A DNA stretch of 9,296 nt from the NCBI GenBank assembly GCA_018695085.1, contig JABHOU010000449.1:1-9296 (forward strand). The letters run 5' to 3'. The position numbers and the translations under genes were made by a program. Positions within the stretch are counted from its first letter, which is position 1. Each line of letters opens with the position of its first letter. Positions 1 to 6,934 of this stretch are shown piece after piece. This DNA comes from Opitutia bacterium. Its GTDB lineage: Bacteria > Verrucomicrobiota > Verrucomicrobiia > Opitutales > Seribacteraceae. Below the pieces are notes generated by a model, which was not told where the DNA came from, made no database searches, and worked only from the letters and a program-made list of their open reading frames with translations.

Positions 1-720
1 ATCCTTCCGACGAATGGCATAGACAATGCCCGCATCTTTGGGATTACGCCGGACGACGGAAAGAATTTGGTCGAATCCATCTCCCTGCCGGGGGTAAAAC
101 TTGTAGGTCAGGTTCGGCCTGTCCACGGACCCGATCACGAGTTCGGAATCTCGCATTCGCAGGCGATCCCGAATATCGTCGATTACCCTTGGAGTGGCAG
201 TGGCCGTACAAGCGAAAAATGGTATTTCCGACCATCGTTCCCTCAATTCGCCCAAGGCGAGGTAATCGGAACGAAAATCATGCCCCCATTGACTTATGCA
301 ATGAGCCTCGTCGACTATGACCATACCAATTTCCAATCCCGAGATCAATTCTTCGAATCCTTCGCCGCGCACCCGCTCAGGAGTAACGTACAGCATGGAA
401 AGTTCTCCCCCTCGTAAGCGTCGTAAAGCCTCTCCCCGCGAAGCCGCATCCTGAGAACTGGCCAGCATTTCGGCAGCTACGCCATTTAGCTTGAGACCGT
501 CCACTTGGTCCTTCATCAAGGAAAGGAGGGGAGAGATTACCAGATTCAACTTCCCATTGCAGATGGAAGGTGTCTGAAAACAGAGGCTTTTTCCGCCCCC
601 CGTGGGCAATACGAGCAACACGTCGTGCCCCGCCAAGGCAGCCTCTATGGCTTCCTTCTGATTGGGATAGAGACGATCGAAACCCCAAGTTTCGCGAACG
701 ACTTCAAGATAGTTTTGCAT
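1..720 (-). CDS. recQ: RecQ-family ATP-dependent DNA helicase, N-terminal 240 residues (partial)
   Basis: RecQ helicases are cytoplasmic 3'-5' DNA helicases used in recombination and replication-fork repair. The reading frame starts at an ATG at 718-720 and runs open to the window edge, so only the first helicase lobe and the start of the second are present. Visible motifs in order are a motif-0-like glutamine (YPNQ, Q21), Walker A PTGGGKS (39-45), motif Ia SPLLSLMKDQV (63-73), the DEAH box (137-140) followed by the RecQ-specific aromatic loop CISQWGHDFR (141-150), motif III ATATP (173-177), and GIVYAIRRKD (231-240), the beginning of motif IV. All key residues are intact. The frame is open upstream to a stop at 829-831, but only TTG-type starts lie there. 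The ATG gives the usual RecQ N-terminus, so I chose it, although no clear Shine-Dalgarno precedes it. The RQC and HRDC domains would lie outside the window. It is divergent from the TonB receptor and probably unrelated to it in function. Confidence 0.95.
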   Translation of the reverse strand, partial: MQNYLEVVRETWGFDRLYPNQKEAIEAALAGHDVLLVLPTGGGKSLCFQTPSICNGKLNLVISPLLSLMKDQVDGLKLNGVAAEMLASSQDAASRGEALRRLRGGELSMLYVTPERVRGEGFEELISGLEIGMVIVDEAHCISQWGHDFRSDYLALGELRERWSEIPFFACTATATPRVIDDIRDRLRMRDSELVIGSVDRPNLTYKFYPRQGDGFDQILSVVRRNPKDAGIVYAIRRKD

Positions 721-892
721 GGATTGTTTAAAGAGACTTTCTTCGGAAAGCTTTGTCGGCAAGTCAAGGTAAAGGACTATTGCCAAGATCTTCCTTTGAA
801 GCCTAATTACAAGCCATGTTACGGGGACTCATTATTGCTGCGATCTCCACAGAGCGTGAATGCCTGCAAAACCCGAAAGGTAATCGACGCCC

Positions 893-908
893 CATTCGTT
901 CGCGAATG
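893..908. repeat. Perfect 6-bp inverted repeat with TTCG loop
   Basis: The sequence CATTCG-TTCG-CGAATG forms a perfect six-base-pair palindrome with a four-base centre. It lies in the divergent intergenic region, 185 bases from the recQ start and about 110 bases from the receptor start, where an operator would be plausible. It could equally be a small RNA hairpin in the receptor leader. The pair closing the TTCG loop is G-C, not the C-G pair of the extra-stable UUCG tetraloop. No T run follows, so it is not a terminator. A chance palindrome of this size is possible. Confidence 0.35.
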
Positions 909-960
909 CCCGGCCTTAACTTGCGAAAAGTCATAACCATCTCTTCCACGATGCTTTTTC

Positions 961-975
961 GAGGGGAACTAGATG
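961..975 (+). promoter_or_regulatory. Shine-Dalgarno-like GAGGGG before an ATG at 973, one base out of frame with the receptor gene
   Basis: GAGGGG at 961-966 lies 6-8 bases before an ATG at 973-975, the best ribosome binding site in the window. The frame from 973 begins MLSKKKPKPPSLCLK, a lysine-rich stretch like the n-region of a signal peptide, and then runs out of frame with the receptor. Losing one A from the AAAA run at 1015-1018 would join this n-region directly to the receptor's hydrophobic signal sequence. The site may therefore mark the true receptor start, with a frameshift or sequencing error between them. It may also be coincidence. Confidence 0.35.
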
Positions 976-1018
976 CTCTCAAAGAAGAAACCAAAGCCGC
1001 CTTCGCTGTGCCTGAAAA

Positions 1019-2983
1019 GTGATTGGTCGACTAACGCCATTTTTCCTTCCTCTCGCTGTCGTCGCCTTAGCCCAAGAGGATGAGCTGGAACCGATAGAAG
1101 TTCTGGGCATTGCGAGACCCGCGAACAGTGCGGAAAGAATTATTTTCGATCGTCAAGACATCGACGCATCACCAAGCATACATTTAGACGATCTCCTCCG
1201 ATCCAATCCATCGTTCTCCACCTACCGTAGATCCGGTTCAGGTATTGCCCACCCCACAAGCCAAGGAGTGTCCCTAAGAGGGGCAGGAACCAGTGCGACC
1301 TCACGTTCTCTTGTCCTACTAGACGGAATACCATTGAACGATCCGTTTGGTGGCTGGGTCCGCTGGAATCGCTTCTCTCTCCCAGAACTAGAAGCCGTCC
1401 GCTTTGGGCGAAAAGGCGCCTTTGCCTCGTCTGCAGGAAGCATCGAACTTCAAAGTCGTCGTCCCACGGACAAGCCAATCCACCACCTTGGCCTTGCTGG
1501 CGGAGATGTCCAAGGTTTCTCTGCAAATGGTTTTTCGGCAACTGGCACCAATCGAAAAAATTGGGATGCCTCCGCAAGTTTTCGCATCGAGGACTTCGCC
1601 GGGCACCGCGTTGTTCGGACCGACCAACGCGGTCCCATCGATGAAGATGCATGGAGTCGTATACAATCCGGACGCACCACCATGTCTCATCAACTTTCCT
1701 CCGGACGCCTTGTCGCAACTTTCGGCGGTTTTACCGAGAAGCGAGGCAACGGTACACCACTGGGTCGCAACCAAGCCGATGGTTTCGATTGGTCCTTGGG
1801 ACTGCAGGGCGAGGTCTCACGCACTGTGCTGTTTGGCCAAGAACGGGAGTTCTCCAGCGTTTTTCCCACCGTCACCGGAATAAAGGCAGAGCGAACCTCG
1901 GAAAGAATAGCCCTCGACCAATACAGCGTCCCTGCATCCTCGTTGGGCTTCGTTCATGAAAATTCCATTGATGCCGAAGAACACGAATTCGGCTTCACGG
2001 CAATGATTCTACGAAGAGAAGGTCACACAAACGAAATCAACAAGTTCACCGACGCCTACAGACACGCAGGTGGTCGTCAAACCCAAATCGGTCTTTCGCT
2101 CTCCGACACATGGAACCCCGCCGGAGGTTGGAATCTGTTTGCAGCTTTGAAGGGAGAATGGTTTCATGACGACGAGGGTATCCGCAGAGGGTGGAAAACC
2201 TCCAATGGCGAATTTTCCATTCGTGAGGATTTCGAAGTCGGAGGTTCATTCGACATATCGAAAGCTTTCTCCGAAACGATCGCTGCCCGAGCTTCCTTAC
2301 GGTCGCATGTCCGCCAACCCACCCTGAACGAGTTGTACCGACCCTACCGAGTGGGTGCCTTCTCCGTGGCAGCCAACGAAAACCTCGCCACCGAACGCAT
2401 CACGGGAATCGGAATAGGTCTGGATTGGCAAGTCACTGAGCGTATGTCCGCCTCCCTCGGTCTTTTTCATGACCAGCTAAACGACTCCGTGGCCAACGTT
2501 TCCGAACCAAGCAACCCCAACGACGCCACCCGCCGCAACCTCGAGAAAGCAAAGGTCGACGGTCTCGAACTGTCGGTCGAACATCTGCTCACAGAGGAAC
2601 TCTCCTTTCGATTTCAAGGTCTGCTCATGGATTCGGAGGTAAGGAGTTGCCCCGCAAACCCGGGCCTCGTCGGCAACCGCTTTGCCCAAGTCCCGAAGCG
2701 TCGATCCACTGCCTCGCTACTCTGGTCGCCAAGTCTGTGGGAACTGCGCCTAGATGCTCGCCACGAATCCGAACGCTTCGACGACGCTCGCAATTCACGC
2801 TTGCTAGACAATTGCTTCAACCTCGATCTTTCTCTTTCAAAAATGTTTTCGAAAAACACCCGTATATTTCTTACGGTAAACAACATATCGGATGAGGAGA
2901 TTGAAACCCTCCGTAATGCCGAAAATATCATTTACGTCGAAGCTCCGAGAAACTGGTTGGTCGGTTTAGATTGGAAATTCTGA
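1019..2983 (+). CDS. TonB-dependent outer-membrane receptor, substrate unknown
   Basis: The 654-residue product is a TonB-dependent receptor: a 22-strand-type outer-membrane barrel closed by an N-terminal plug, which imports scarce ligands using energy from TonB-ExbB-ExbD. Residues 1-18 form a Sec signal peptide with a hydrophobic core and likely cleavage at ALA-Q (18/19). EPIEVLG (24-30) resembles a TonB box. The plug domain spans about 38-150 and shows DDLLRSNPSF, QGVSLRGAGTSATSR (82-96) and LVLLDGIPLNDPF (98-110). The rest is barrel, ending in a C-terminal phenylalanine (WLVGLDWKF) as expected for BAM-assembled barrels. Length is normal for a small receptor. The start is GTG at 1019, because a stop at 1013-1015 closes the frame upstream. 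It has no Shine-Dalgarno and a short n-region (MIGR), so the real start may be the ATG at 973 via a one-base frameshift. No neighbouring transporter or regulator hints at the ligand. Confidence 0.92.
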   Translation: MIGRLTPFFLPLAVVALAQEDELEPIEVLGIARPANSAERIIFDRQDIDASPSIHLDDLLRSNPSFSTYRRSGSGIAHPTSQGVSLRGAGTSATSRSLVLLDGIPLNDPFGGWVRWNRFSLPELEAVRFGRKGAFASSAGSIELQSRRPTDKPIHHLGLAGGDVQGFSANGFSATGTNRKNWDASASFRIEDFAGHRVVRTDQRGPIDEDAWSRIQSGRTTMSHQLSSGRLVATFGGFTEKRGNGTPLGRNQADGFDWSLGLQGEVSRTVLFGQEREFSSVFPTVTGIKAERTSERIALDQYSVPASSLGFVHENSIDAEEHEFGFTAMILRREGHTNEINKFTDAYRHAGGRQTQIGLSLSDTWNPAGGWNLFAALKGEWFHDDEGIRRGWKTSNGEFSIREDFEVGGSFDISKAFSETIAARASLRSHVRQPTLNELYRPYRVGAFSVAANENLATERITGIGIGLDWQVTERMSASLGLFHDQLNDSVANVSEPSNPNDATRRNLEKAKVDGLELSVEHLLTEELSFRFQGLLMDSEVRSCPANPGLVGNRFAQVPKRRSTASLLWSPSLWELRLDARHESERFDDARNSRLLDNCFNLDLSLSKMFSKNTRIFLTVNNISDEEIETLRNAENIIYVEAPRNWLVGLDWKF

Positions 2984-3001
2984 ATTGTATTCCATAAATT
3001 T

Positions 3002-3023
3002 AGAGACGAGGGATCGTTTCTCT
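3002..3023 (+). terminator. Weak hairpin after the TonB receptor gene, possible 3' end
   Basis: AGAGACG (3002-3008) can pair with CGTTTCTCT (3015-3023) as a 5+2 base-pair stem with a two-base bulge and a six-base loop. It lies 18 bases past the receptor stop codon. No T run follows, so it is not a canonical intrinsic terminator. It could protect the mRNA 3' end or mean nothing. Confidence 0.2.
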
Positions 3024-3097
3024 GAAAGCAATGGGATGGGTGTAGCCTTCCTTCCGTGAGAGAATATTAAAAAAACGCTGCTTTCGAAGTCTGAGAA

Positions 3098-3111
3098 CAA
3101 ATTAATCTTTT
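3098..3111 (+). repeat. Direct repeat copy 1, CAAATTAATCTTTT
   Basis: This is the first copy of an exact 14-base direct repeat whose second copy starts 139 bases later, at 3237. Here it runs on into a longer T stretch. The AT-rich background makes a chance match possible, but both copies lie in the same upstream region and the second sits at the expected transcription start of the cluster. Confidence 0.4.
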
Positions 3112-3201
3112 TTTTAGAGGTTTATTGTAACCCATCTTTAGTTCCCGCTGTATGCATTCAGATGACATTCATCCATTATGGAGCTTTCTCAAGAATTAGG
3201 T

Positions 3202-3229
3202 TTGAATAAAAGCTTGAAAGGTCTATATT
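3202..3229 (+). promoter_or_regulatory. Candidate sigma70-type promoter for the three-gene cluster
   Basis: TTGAAT (3202-3207) and TATATT (3224-3229) match the -35 and -10 hexamers with a 16-base spacer. An alternative -10, TATTTT at 3226-3231, gives 18 bases. Transcription would begin near 3236, leaving a leader of about 60 bases before the ATG at 3295. The second direct-repeat copy (3237-3250) would sit at the start of this leader. This is a pattern match only. Confidence 0.4.
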
Positions 3230-3236
3230 TTACATT

Positions 3237-3250
3237 CAAATTAATCTTTT
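3237..3250 (+). repeat. Direct repeat copy 2, CAAATTAATCTTTT
   Basis: This is the second exact copy of the 14-base repeat found at 3098-3111. It lies immediately downstream of the candidate promoter, at or just after the predicted transcription start. A regulator binding both copies could loop out or block the promoter, but that is speculation. Confidence 0.4.
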
Positions 3251-3294
3251 GGCTGTAAGGCTCTTCATGACACACCTTTGACACGAATAAAGCA

Positions 3295-5559
3295 ATGAAC
3301 CACAGACACTTAAGCTATCTTTTTCTAGGATCAATCTTTCTTGCAATCGCAACTATCTCTGCAACAGCTCGTGATTTTTTGTCGGCGAACGGTCAAAAGT
3401 TGTCCGGGGAGGTGATAAAGTACTACGGCGACTATGTGCTCTTCAAGCGGTCGGAGGACCATCAACTTTTCCGATTCAAAATGGAAGTTCTTTCCGACAA
3501 GGACCAAGCATTCGTCAAAAACAATTTTGCCCCGGATCGAGAAAGTCTGCCAACCTTGCCCAGCCCCCTTTCCACGAGAGACCTCTCAAAGTTTGCTTTG
3601 GGAATAGACGGTCTTGTGGAAGATCAACTTCGTAAATTTCGTCAACGCCCAAACAAAACCATCGAAGACGAAGCTTTTTTGCGGCGTGCCTATTTGAGAA
3701 TCGCGGGACGAATCCCCTCCTTGGAAGAAACGCAAACCTTCCTCAAAAACGGACGACGGACTACAAAGAGGCAAGAACTGGTCGATCAGCTCCTCGCTTC
3801 CGATGGATACTCCAGCCACTGGTATCACTTTTGGGCCGATATTCTTCGAGCTAAAGAACGAATGCAGGGTGCAGCGGGCATGTCGGGAAAACCATATGTT
3901 GCCTTTATCAAGGATTTCGTCCGCACCAACAAACCGTACGATCAATTCGTCAGAGAATTGTTGTCATCCAAAGGACCTGTCTGGGAGAAAGGCAATGGAG
4001 CGGTCGGATATTATTTCCGTGACCGAGGTATGCCATTGGACAATATGGCTAACACAGTAAGGATTTTCTTGGGTACTAGCTTGGAGTGCGCCCAGTGCCA
4101 CGATCACCCCTTTGATCGCTGGTCTCAGAAGCAATTCTACGAAATGGCCGCTTTTACGCACGGCGTCGGGGATGCTCGAAGAAAAGAGGGCACCGAAAAT
4201 TTGGCCACCTTCAACAAACTTGTTAGAGAAAAGCAAAAGGAAGACCAAAAGCTTCGTAATGTGGCTAGAGGTATTCGAGACATCATTCAGTTTGGAGTAG
4301 ATGATCCGGGCAAAGGAAAAATTCGTCTACCAAAGGACTATCAGTACGACAACGCCAAGCCCAACGACGAACTAGAAGCCCGCACGATTTTTGGTCTGGC
4401 CGTAGAACTCGATGAAAACCTCAAGGAAATTGGATCCCGAGAAGCCTACGCCAATTGGCTCGCATCCGATGCAAATCCTCGATTCACCACCGTCATTGCA
4501 AATCGCCTGTGGAAGCAAGTAATGGGCATTGGGTTGATAGAACCCGTCGACAACATGATGGACGACACAACGGCTACCAATCCGGAACTTCTAGAATATT
4601 TAGATAAGCTTATGGTGGCCCTCGATTACGACATCAAGGAGTTCCTAAGAGTCCTCTACAACACTAAGACATTTAACAGAGCTTCTCCCAAGGAGCAATA
4701 TAGCCTTTCTTCGGACACGCCTTATCTCTATCCGGGACCGATTTTGGAACGTATGACGGCGGAGCAAATTTGGGACTCCCTCTTGGTGCTTACCTATCCC
4801 GATATCGATAAGCGAAAAGTAAAAGAAAACCCCGCCGAGTATGAGCGCTTTGATCGCTATTCAGAAATGTCCGGCGAGGAACTTTTGGCGGAAGCCATGT
4901 TGATGTCCACCGGCGGCAAGAACATGATGATGAACAAGGATGACGGCAAGATGGCTGCCAAGGCGGGTCCTGCTGAAAACATAAATTGCCCTATTAAGCC
5001 GGGGCGTGCCGTCGATCCTGGGATCACGGTCGTTAGCGAAGGAAAAACCATCGCCTTCTGTTGCAACGGTTGCAAAAACAAATTTATGGCTAATCAAGCT
5101 GCGCCAAAACCGAAAAATGGATCAAAGGCTACCGCAGGCAAGAGTAATGGGATGATGGATGGTGGAGTAACTTATGTTAACGCAAGGGAGGCACGAGCTT
5201 CAGAAATTGGATCGCCCGCTCCAGTTGGTCATCTAATCCGCGAATTTGGTGGTTCTGATCGTGAACAAATCCAAAATAGTCATCGGGACGCCTCGGTTAC
5301 TCAGGTTCTATCCTTGCTTAATGGCTATGTGGAGCAAAAGATTCTGAAAAATAAAAAATCGATAGTTCTTCAGAATCTTGGCAAGGTAGAAAACATGGAA
5401 GACAAAATAGACACCATTTTCTACACAATATTCAACCGAAAGCCCGACGCAAGAGAGGAGCGGGATTCAAAGGAATTCGTTAAGAAATTCGGAGACGATG
5501 CATACCCGGATCTTATCTGGACGCTTGTAAACAGCCACGAATTTATCTTTGTACAATAG
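3295..5559 (+). CDS. Secreted SHD1-DUF1549-DUF1553 protein with a c-type heme motif and a YHS/TRASH-like insert
   Basis: The 754-residue protein belongs to the DUF1549/DUF1553 family (PSCyt2-PSD1), abundant in Planctomycetota and Verrucomicrobiota and without a proven biochemical role. A Sec signal peptide (1-25, cleavage ATA-R) is followed by an SHD1-like domain (26-77), DUF1549 (about 103-290) and DUF1553 (about 378-754). DUF1549 contains CAQCH (C265-H269, bases 4087-4101), a c-type heme attachment motif, followed by DHPFDRW. DUF1553 shows NPRFTTVIANRLWKQ (394-408) and, near the end, SPAPVGHLIREFGGSDRE. Between these conserved blocks, residues 563-602 form a YHS/TRASH-like module, with CPIKPGR (C565) and FCCNGC (C589, C590, C593). 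It is bordered by Met/Lys-rich linkers (535-556 and 605-622). I have not seen this module described as part of the family. The ATG start gives a good signal peptide, but no Shine-Dalgarno is visible. It is first in a three-gene cluster, 48 bases before the DUF1501 gene. A role in extracytoplasmic redox or metal handling is inference. Confidence 0.92.
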   Translation: MNHRHLSYLFLGSIFLAIATISATARDFLSANGQKLSGEVIKYYGDYVLFKRSEDHQLFRFKMEVLSDKDQAFVKNNFAPDRESLPTLPSPLSTRDLSKFALGIDGLVEDQLRKFRQRPNKTIEDEAFLRRAYLRIAGRIPSLEETQTFLKNGRRTTKRQELVDQLLASDGYSSHWYHFWADILRAKERMQGAAGMSGKPYVAFIKDFVRTNKPYDQFVRELLSSKGPVWEKGNGAVGYYFRDRGMPLDNMANTVRIFLGTSLECAQCHDHPFDRWSQKQFYEMAAFTHGVGDARRKEGTENLATFNKLVREKQKEDQKLRNVARGIRDIIQFGVDDPGKGKIRLPKDYQYDNAKPNDELEARTIFGLAVELDENLKEIGSREAYANWLASDANPRFTTVIANRLWKQVMGIGLIEPVDNMMDDTTATNPELLEYLDKLMVALDYDIKEFLRVLYNTKTFNRASPKEQYSLSSDTPYLYPGPILERMTAEQIWDSLLVLTYPDIDKRKVKENPAEYERFDRYSEMSGEELLAEAMLMSTGGKNMMMNKDDGKMAAKAGPAENINCPIKPGRAVDPGITVVSEGKTIAFCCNGCKNKFMANQAAPKPKNGSKATAGKSNGMMDGGVTYVNAREARASEIGSPAPVGHLIREFGGSDREQIQNSHRDASVTQVLSLLNGYVEQKILKNKKSIVLQNLGKVENMEDKIDTIFYTIFNRKPDAREERDSKEFVKKFGDDAYPDLIWTLVNSHEFIFVQ

Positions 5560-5578
5560 ATTTTCGTCCCACCCATTT

Positions 5579-5584
5579 TATAAT
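5579..5584 (+). promoter_or_regulatory. Perfect -10 hexamer TATAAT upstream of the DUF1501 gene
   Basis: TATAAT lies 23 bases before the DUF1501 start codon, in the 48-base gap after the DUF1549/DUF1553 gene. No matching -35 is found at the right distance. It could be a weak internal promoter or a chance AT-rich match, and the genes are probably also co-transcribed from upstream. Confidence 0.2.
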
Positions 5585-5607
5585 AATAGTGAATCCGAAA
5601 TACAGCC

Positions 5608-6909
5608 ATGAAACAACTGATACGCAATTTTGACGACCTTGGTAGACGCCAATTTATCGCACATGCAGCAAAAGCTTGTCTTGGAGTAGGTCTTCTACCC
5701 ATGCTTGGAGACAAAGTTAGTACTCCGCTTAATGCTTTAACTCCTGGAGTTCGTCATGCTACCGCACGGTATGTTATTTACCTCAATATGGCAGGTGGCA
5801 TGACCCATCTCGATACGCTCGACCCGAAGCCGAACAACCCCAAGATGCAAGGACCGACCAAAGCCGTGCAAACAAGTGCGGACGGGGTCATTCTGGCGGA
5901 GAACTTTGCGAAAACTGCAGCGCACATGCATAACGCAGCCGTAATTCGTTCCATTTCCACCAACCAAGGAGCCCACGAGCAAGCTGGTTATCTCATGCAC
6001 ACTAGTTATGTTAAGCGTGGAACTATAGTGCACCCTACCTTTGGTAGCTGGGTAGCCAAGATGTCTGGGCAAATCAACCGTACGATTCCCATGAACGTTC
6101 GCATCGGGGGAGGCAGTAACGAATTAGGTGCAGGGTTCCTGGAATCTCAATTTGGTCCACTTCCCATCGGCAATCCAAAGGCGGGTCTCGCCAACAGTAA
6201 AATGGCAGACTATTTGAACGAAGACCGTTTTGGTCGCCGCTTGGCTATGGCGGATAAAATGAACACAAAATTCAGCGACCGATTTCCACAAAAAAAGGTT
6301 CGAGCCTACACCGATCTTTACAAGGATGCGGTTAAGCTTATGAGAAGCGAAGACCTTAAAGCTTTCGACATCGCGCAGGAACCTGAAAATGTTCAGGAGT
6401 TTTATGGTAAATCAAATTTTGCCCAAGGTTGCCTACTCGCCCGGCGTTTAATTGAAAACCAAGTTCGTTACGTTGAAGTTACTCGAGGCGGTTGGGACAC
6501 CCACGACGAAAACTTTGATCGGGTTGGTGAAAACTGCATGGAAGTCGACCAAGCTCTTAGTGCATTGCTGTACGACCTTGAACACCGCGGACTGCTGAAA
6601 GAAACTCTTGTCGTGCTCACCTCCGAGTTTGGTCGCACTCCCGAAATCAATCCCCGCAATGGCCGTGATCACTGGCCCAAAGCTTTCTCCGCCCTTATGG
6701 CCGGGGGTGCAATCAAAGGCGGCACGGCTTATGGAAAAACTGATGAGAACGGCAAAGAAGTGGCCGAAAACCCTGTCAAACCACCCGACTTGAATGCCAC
6801 AATCGCCTACGCTCTTGGATTACCGTTAAACGAAATTCAATATTCGCCATCCGGACGGCCGTTCACAGTAGCGCACAAAGGCGAACCTATCCTCGACATC
6901 CTAGCTTAG
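5608..6909 (+). CDS. Tat-exported DUF1501 family protein (alkaline-phosphatase-superfamily-like)
   Basis: The 433-residue product is a DUF1501 protein, a family usually encoded next to DUF1549/DUF1553 genes and structurally grouped with the alkaline phosphatase/sulfatase superfamily. Its substrate and activity are unknown. The N-terminus has a twin-arginine motif, LGRRQFI (11-17), followed by a moderately hydrophobic stretch to about residue 32. This predicts export of the folded protein by Tat, which would fit a cofactor loaded in the cytoplasm. Family signatures are NMAGGMTHLDTLDPKP (60-75), GGWDTHDENF (294-303), VVLTSEFGRTPE (335-346) and GRDHWPKAFSALMAGG (352-367). Candidate metal ligands by analogy with the superfamily are D297, H299, E340, D354 and H355, but this assignment is inference. 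Length is normal and no key block is missing. The ATG at 5608 puts the RR motif at the usual distance from the N-terminus. No Shine-Dalgarno is visible. The next gene starts 25 bases after the stop, implying co-transcription. Confidence 0.93.
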   Translation: MKQLIRNFDDLGRRQFIAHAAKACLGVGLLPMLGDKVSTPLNALTPGVRHATARYVIYLNMAGGMTHLDTLDPKPNNPKMQGPTKAVQTSADGVILAENFAKTAAHMHNAAVIRSISTNQGAHEQAGYLMHTSYVKRGTIVHPTFGSWVAKMSGQINRTIPMNVRIGGGSNELGAGFLESQFGPLPIGNPKAGLANSKMADYLNEDRFGRRLAMADKMNTKFSDRFPQKKVRAYTDLYKDAVKLMRSEDLKAFDIAQEPENVQEFYGKSNFAQGCLLARRLIENQVRYVEVTRGGWDTHDENFDRVGENCMEVDQALSALLYDLEHRGLLKETLVVLTSEFGRTPEINPRNGRDHWPKAFSALMAGGAIKGGTAYGKTDENGKEVAENPVKPPDLNATIAYALGLPLNEIQYSPSGRPFTVAHKGEPILDILA

Positions 6910-6934
6910 GCCAGTCGAGCTATACATCATACCG

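Larger units (their letters stand above)
721..1018. other. Divergent intergenic region between recQ and the TonB receptor gene
   Basis: This region must hold the control signals for recQ (leftward) and possibly for the receptor (rightward). I see no convincing -35/-10 pair for either. It contains a perfect short inverted repeat (893-908) and a strong ribosome binding site in front of an ATG at 973, both listed separately. A plus-strand open frame of 68 codons (816-1022) covers much of it and overlaps the receptor GTG start by four bases (GTGA). Its basic product matches no family I recognise, so I do not call it a gene. No riboswitch signature, tRNA or terminator was recognised. Confidence 0.6.
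2984..3294. other. AT-rich intergenic region upstream of the secreted redox cluster
   Basis: This 311-base gap holds no credible gene. It is clearly more AT-rich than the flanking coding sequence. It contains a weak hairpin just after the receptor stop, a T run at 3108-3115 without a good hairpin before it, a 14-base direct repeat in two copies, and a sigma70-like promoter candidate. These are listed separately. The gap suggests that the receptor gene and the following three-gene cluster are separate transcription units. Confidence 0.6.

Noticed and set aside
505..936. A 143-codon plus-strand open frame across the recQ start
   Set aside because: It lies mostly antisense to the clearly conserved RecQ helicase motifs and has no recognisable domain.
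721..1018. A cobalamin or other riboswitch upstream of the TonB receptor
   Set aside because: Receptors of this type are often riboswitch-controlled, but I found no B12-box-like or other conserved riboswitch signature. The signals present are short.
816..1022. A 68-codon plus-strand open frame that overlaps the receptor GTG start by four bases
   Set aside because: The overlap could mean translational coupling, and the first residues (LRGLIIAAISTERE) faintly resemble the start of a nucleoside-phosphorylase-type protein. However, the rest is basic and matches nothing I recognise, there is no ribosome binding site, and it covers the region where the divergent promoters must lie. A decayed gene remnant cannot be excluded.
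1140..1718. A 192-codon minus-strand open frame opposite the TonB receptor gene
   Set aside because: It is a shadow of the conserved plug and early barrel coding sequence. Its translation has no domain-like pattern and no plausible start signal.
3069..3115. A-run and T-run pair as an intrinsic terminator between the receptor and the cluster
   Set aside because: The A run (3069-3075) and T run (3108-3115) could pair, but the loop would be over 30 bases and there is no GC-rich stem directly before the T run.
4087..4101. The CAQCH motif as evidence of a classical stand-alone cytochrome c
   Set aside because: It is embedded in DUF1549 with the family's usual flanks (ECAQCHDHPFDRW), so it is a family hallmark and not a separate cytochrome domain. 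Heme binding is likely but not proven here.
3295..6909. The DUF1549/DUF1553 and DUF1501 genes as a transposon-related or phage-related pair
   Set aside because: No inverted repeats, transposase, integrase or composition break flank them. Such pairs are ordinary multicopy chromosomal genes in Planctomycetota and Verrucomicrobiota.
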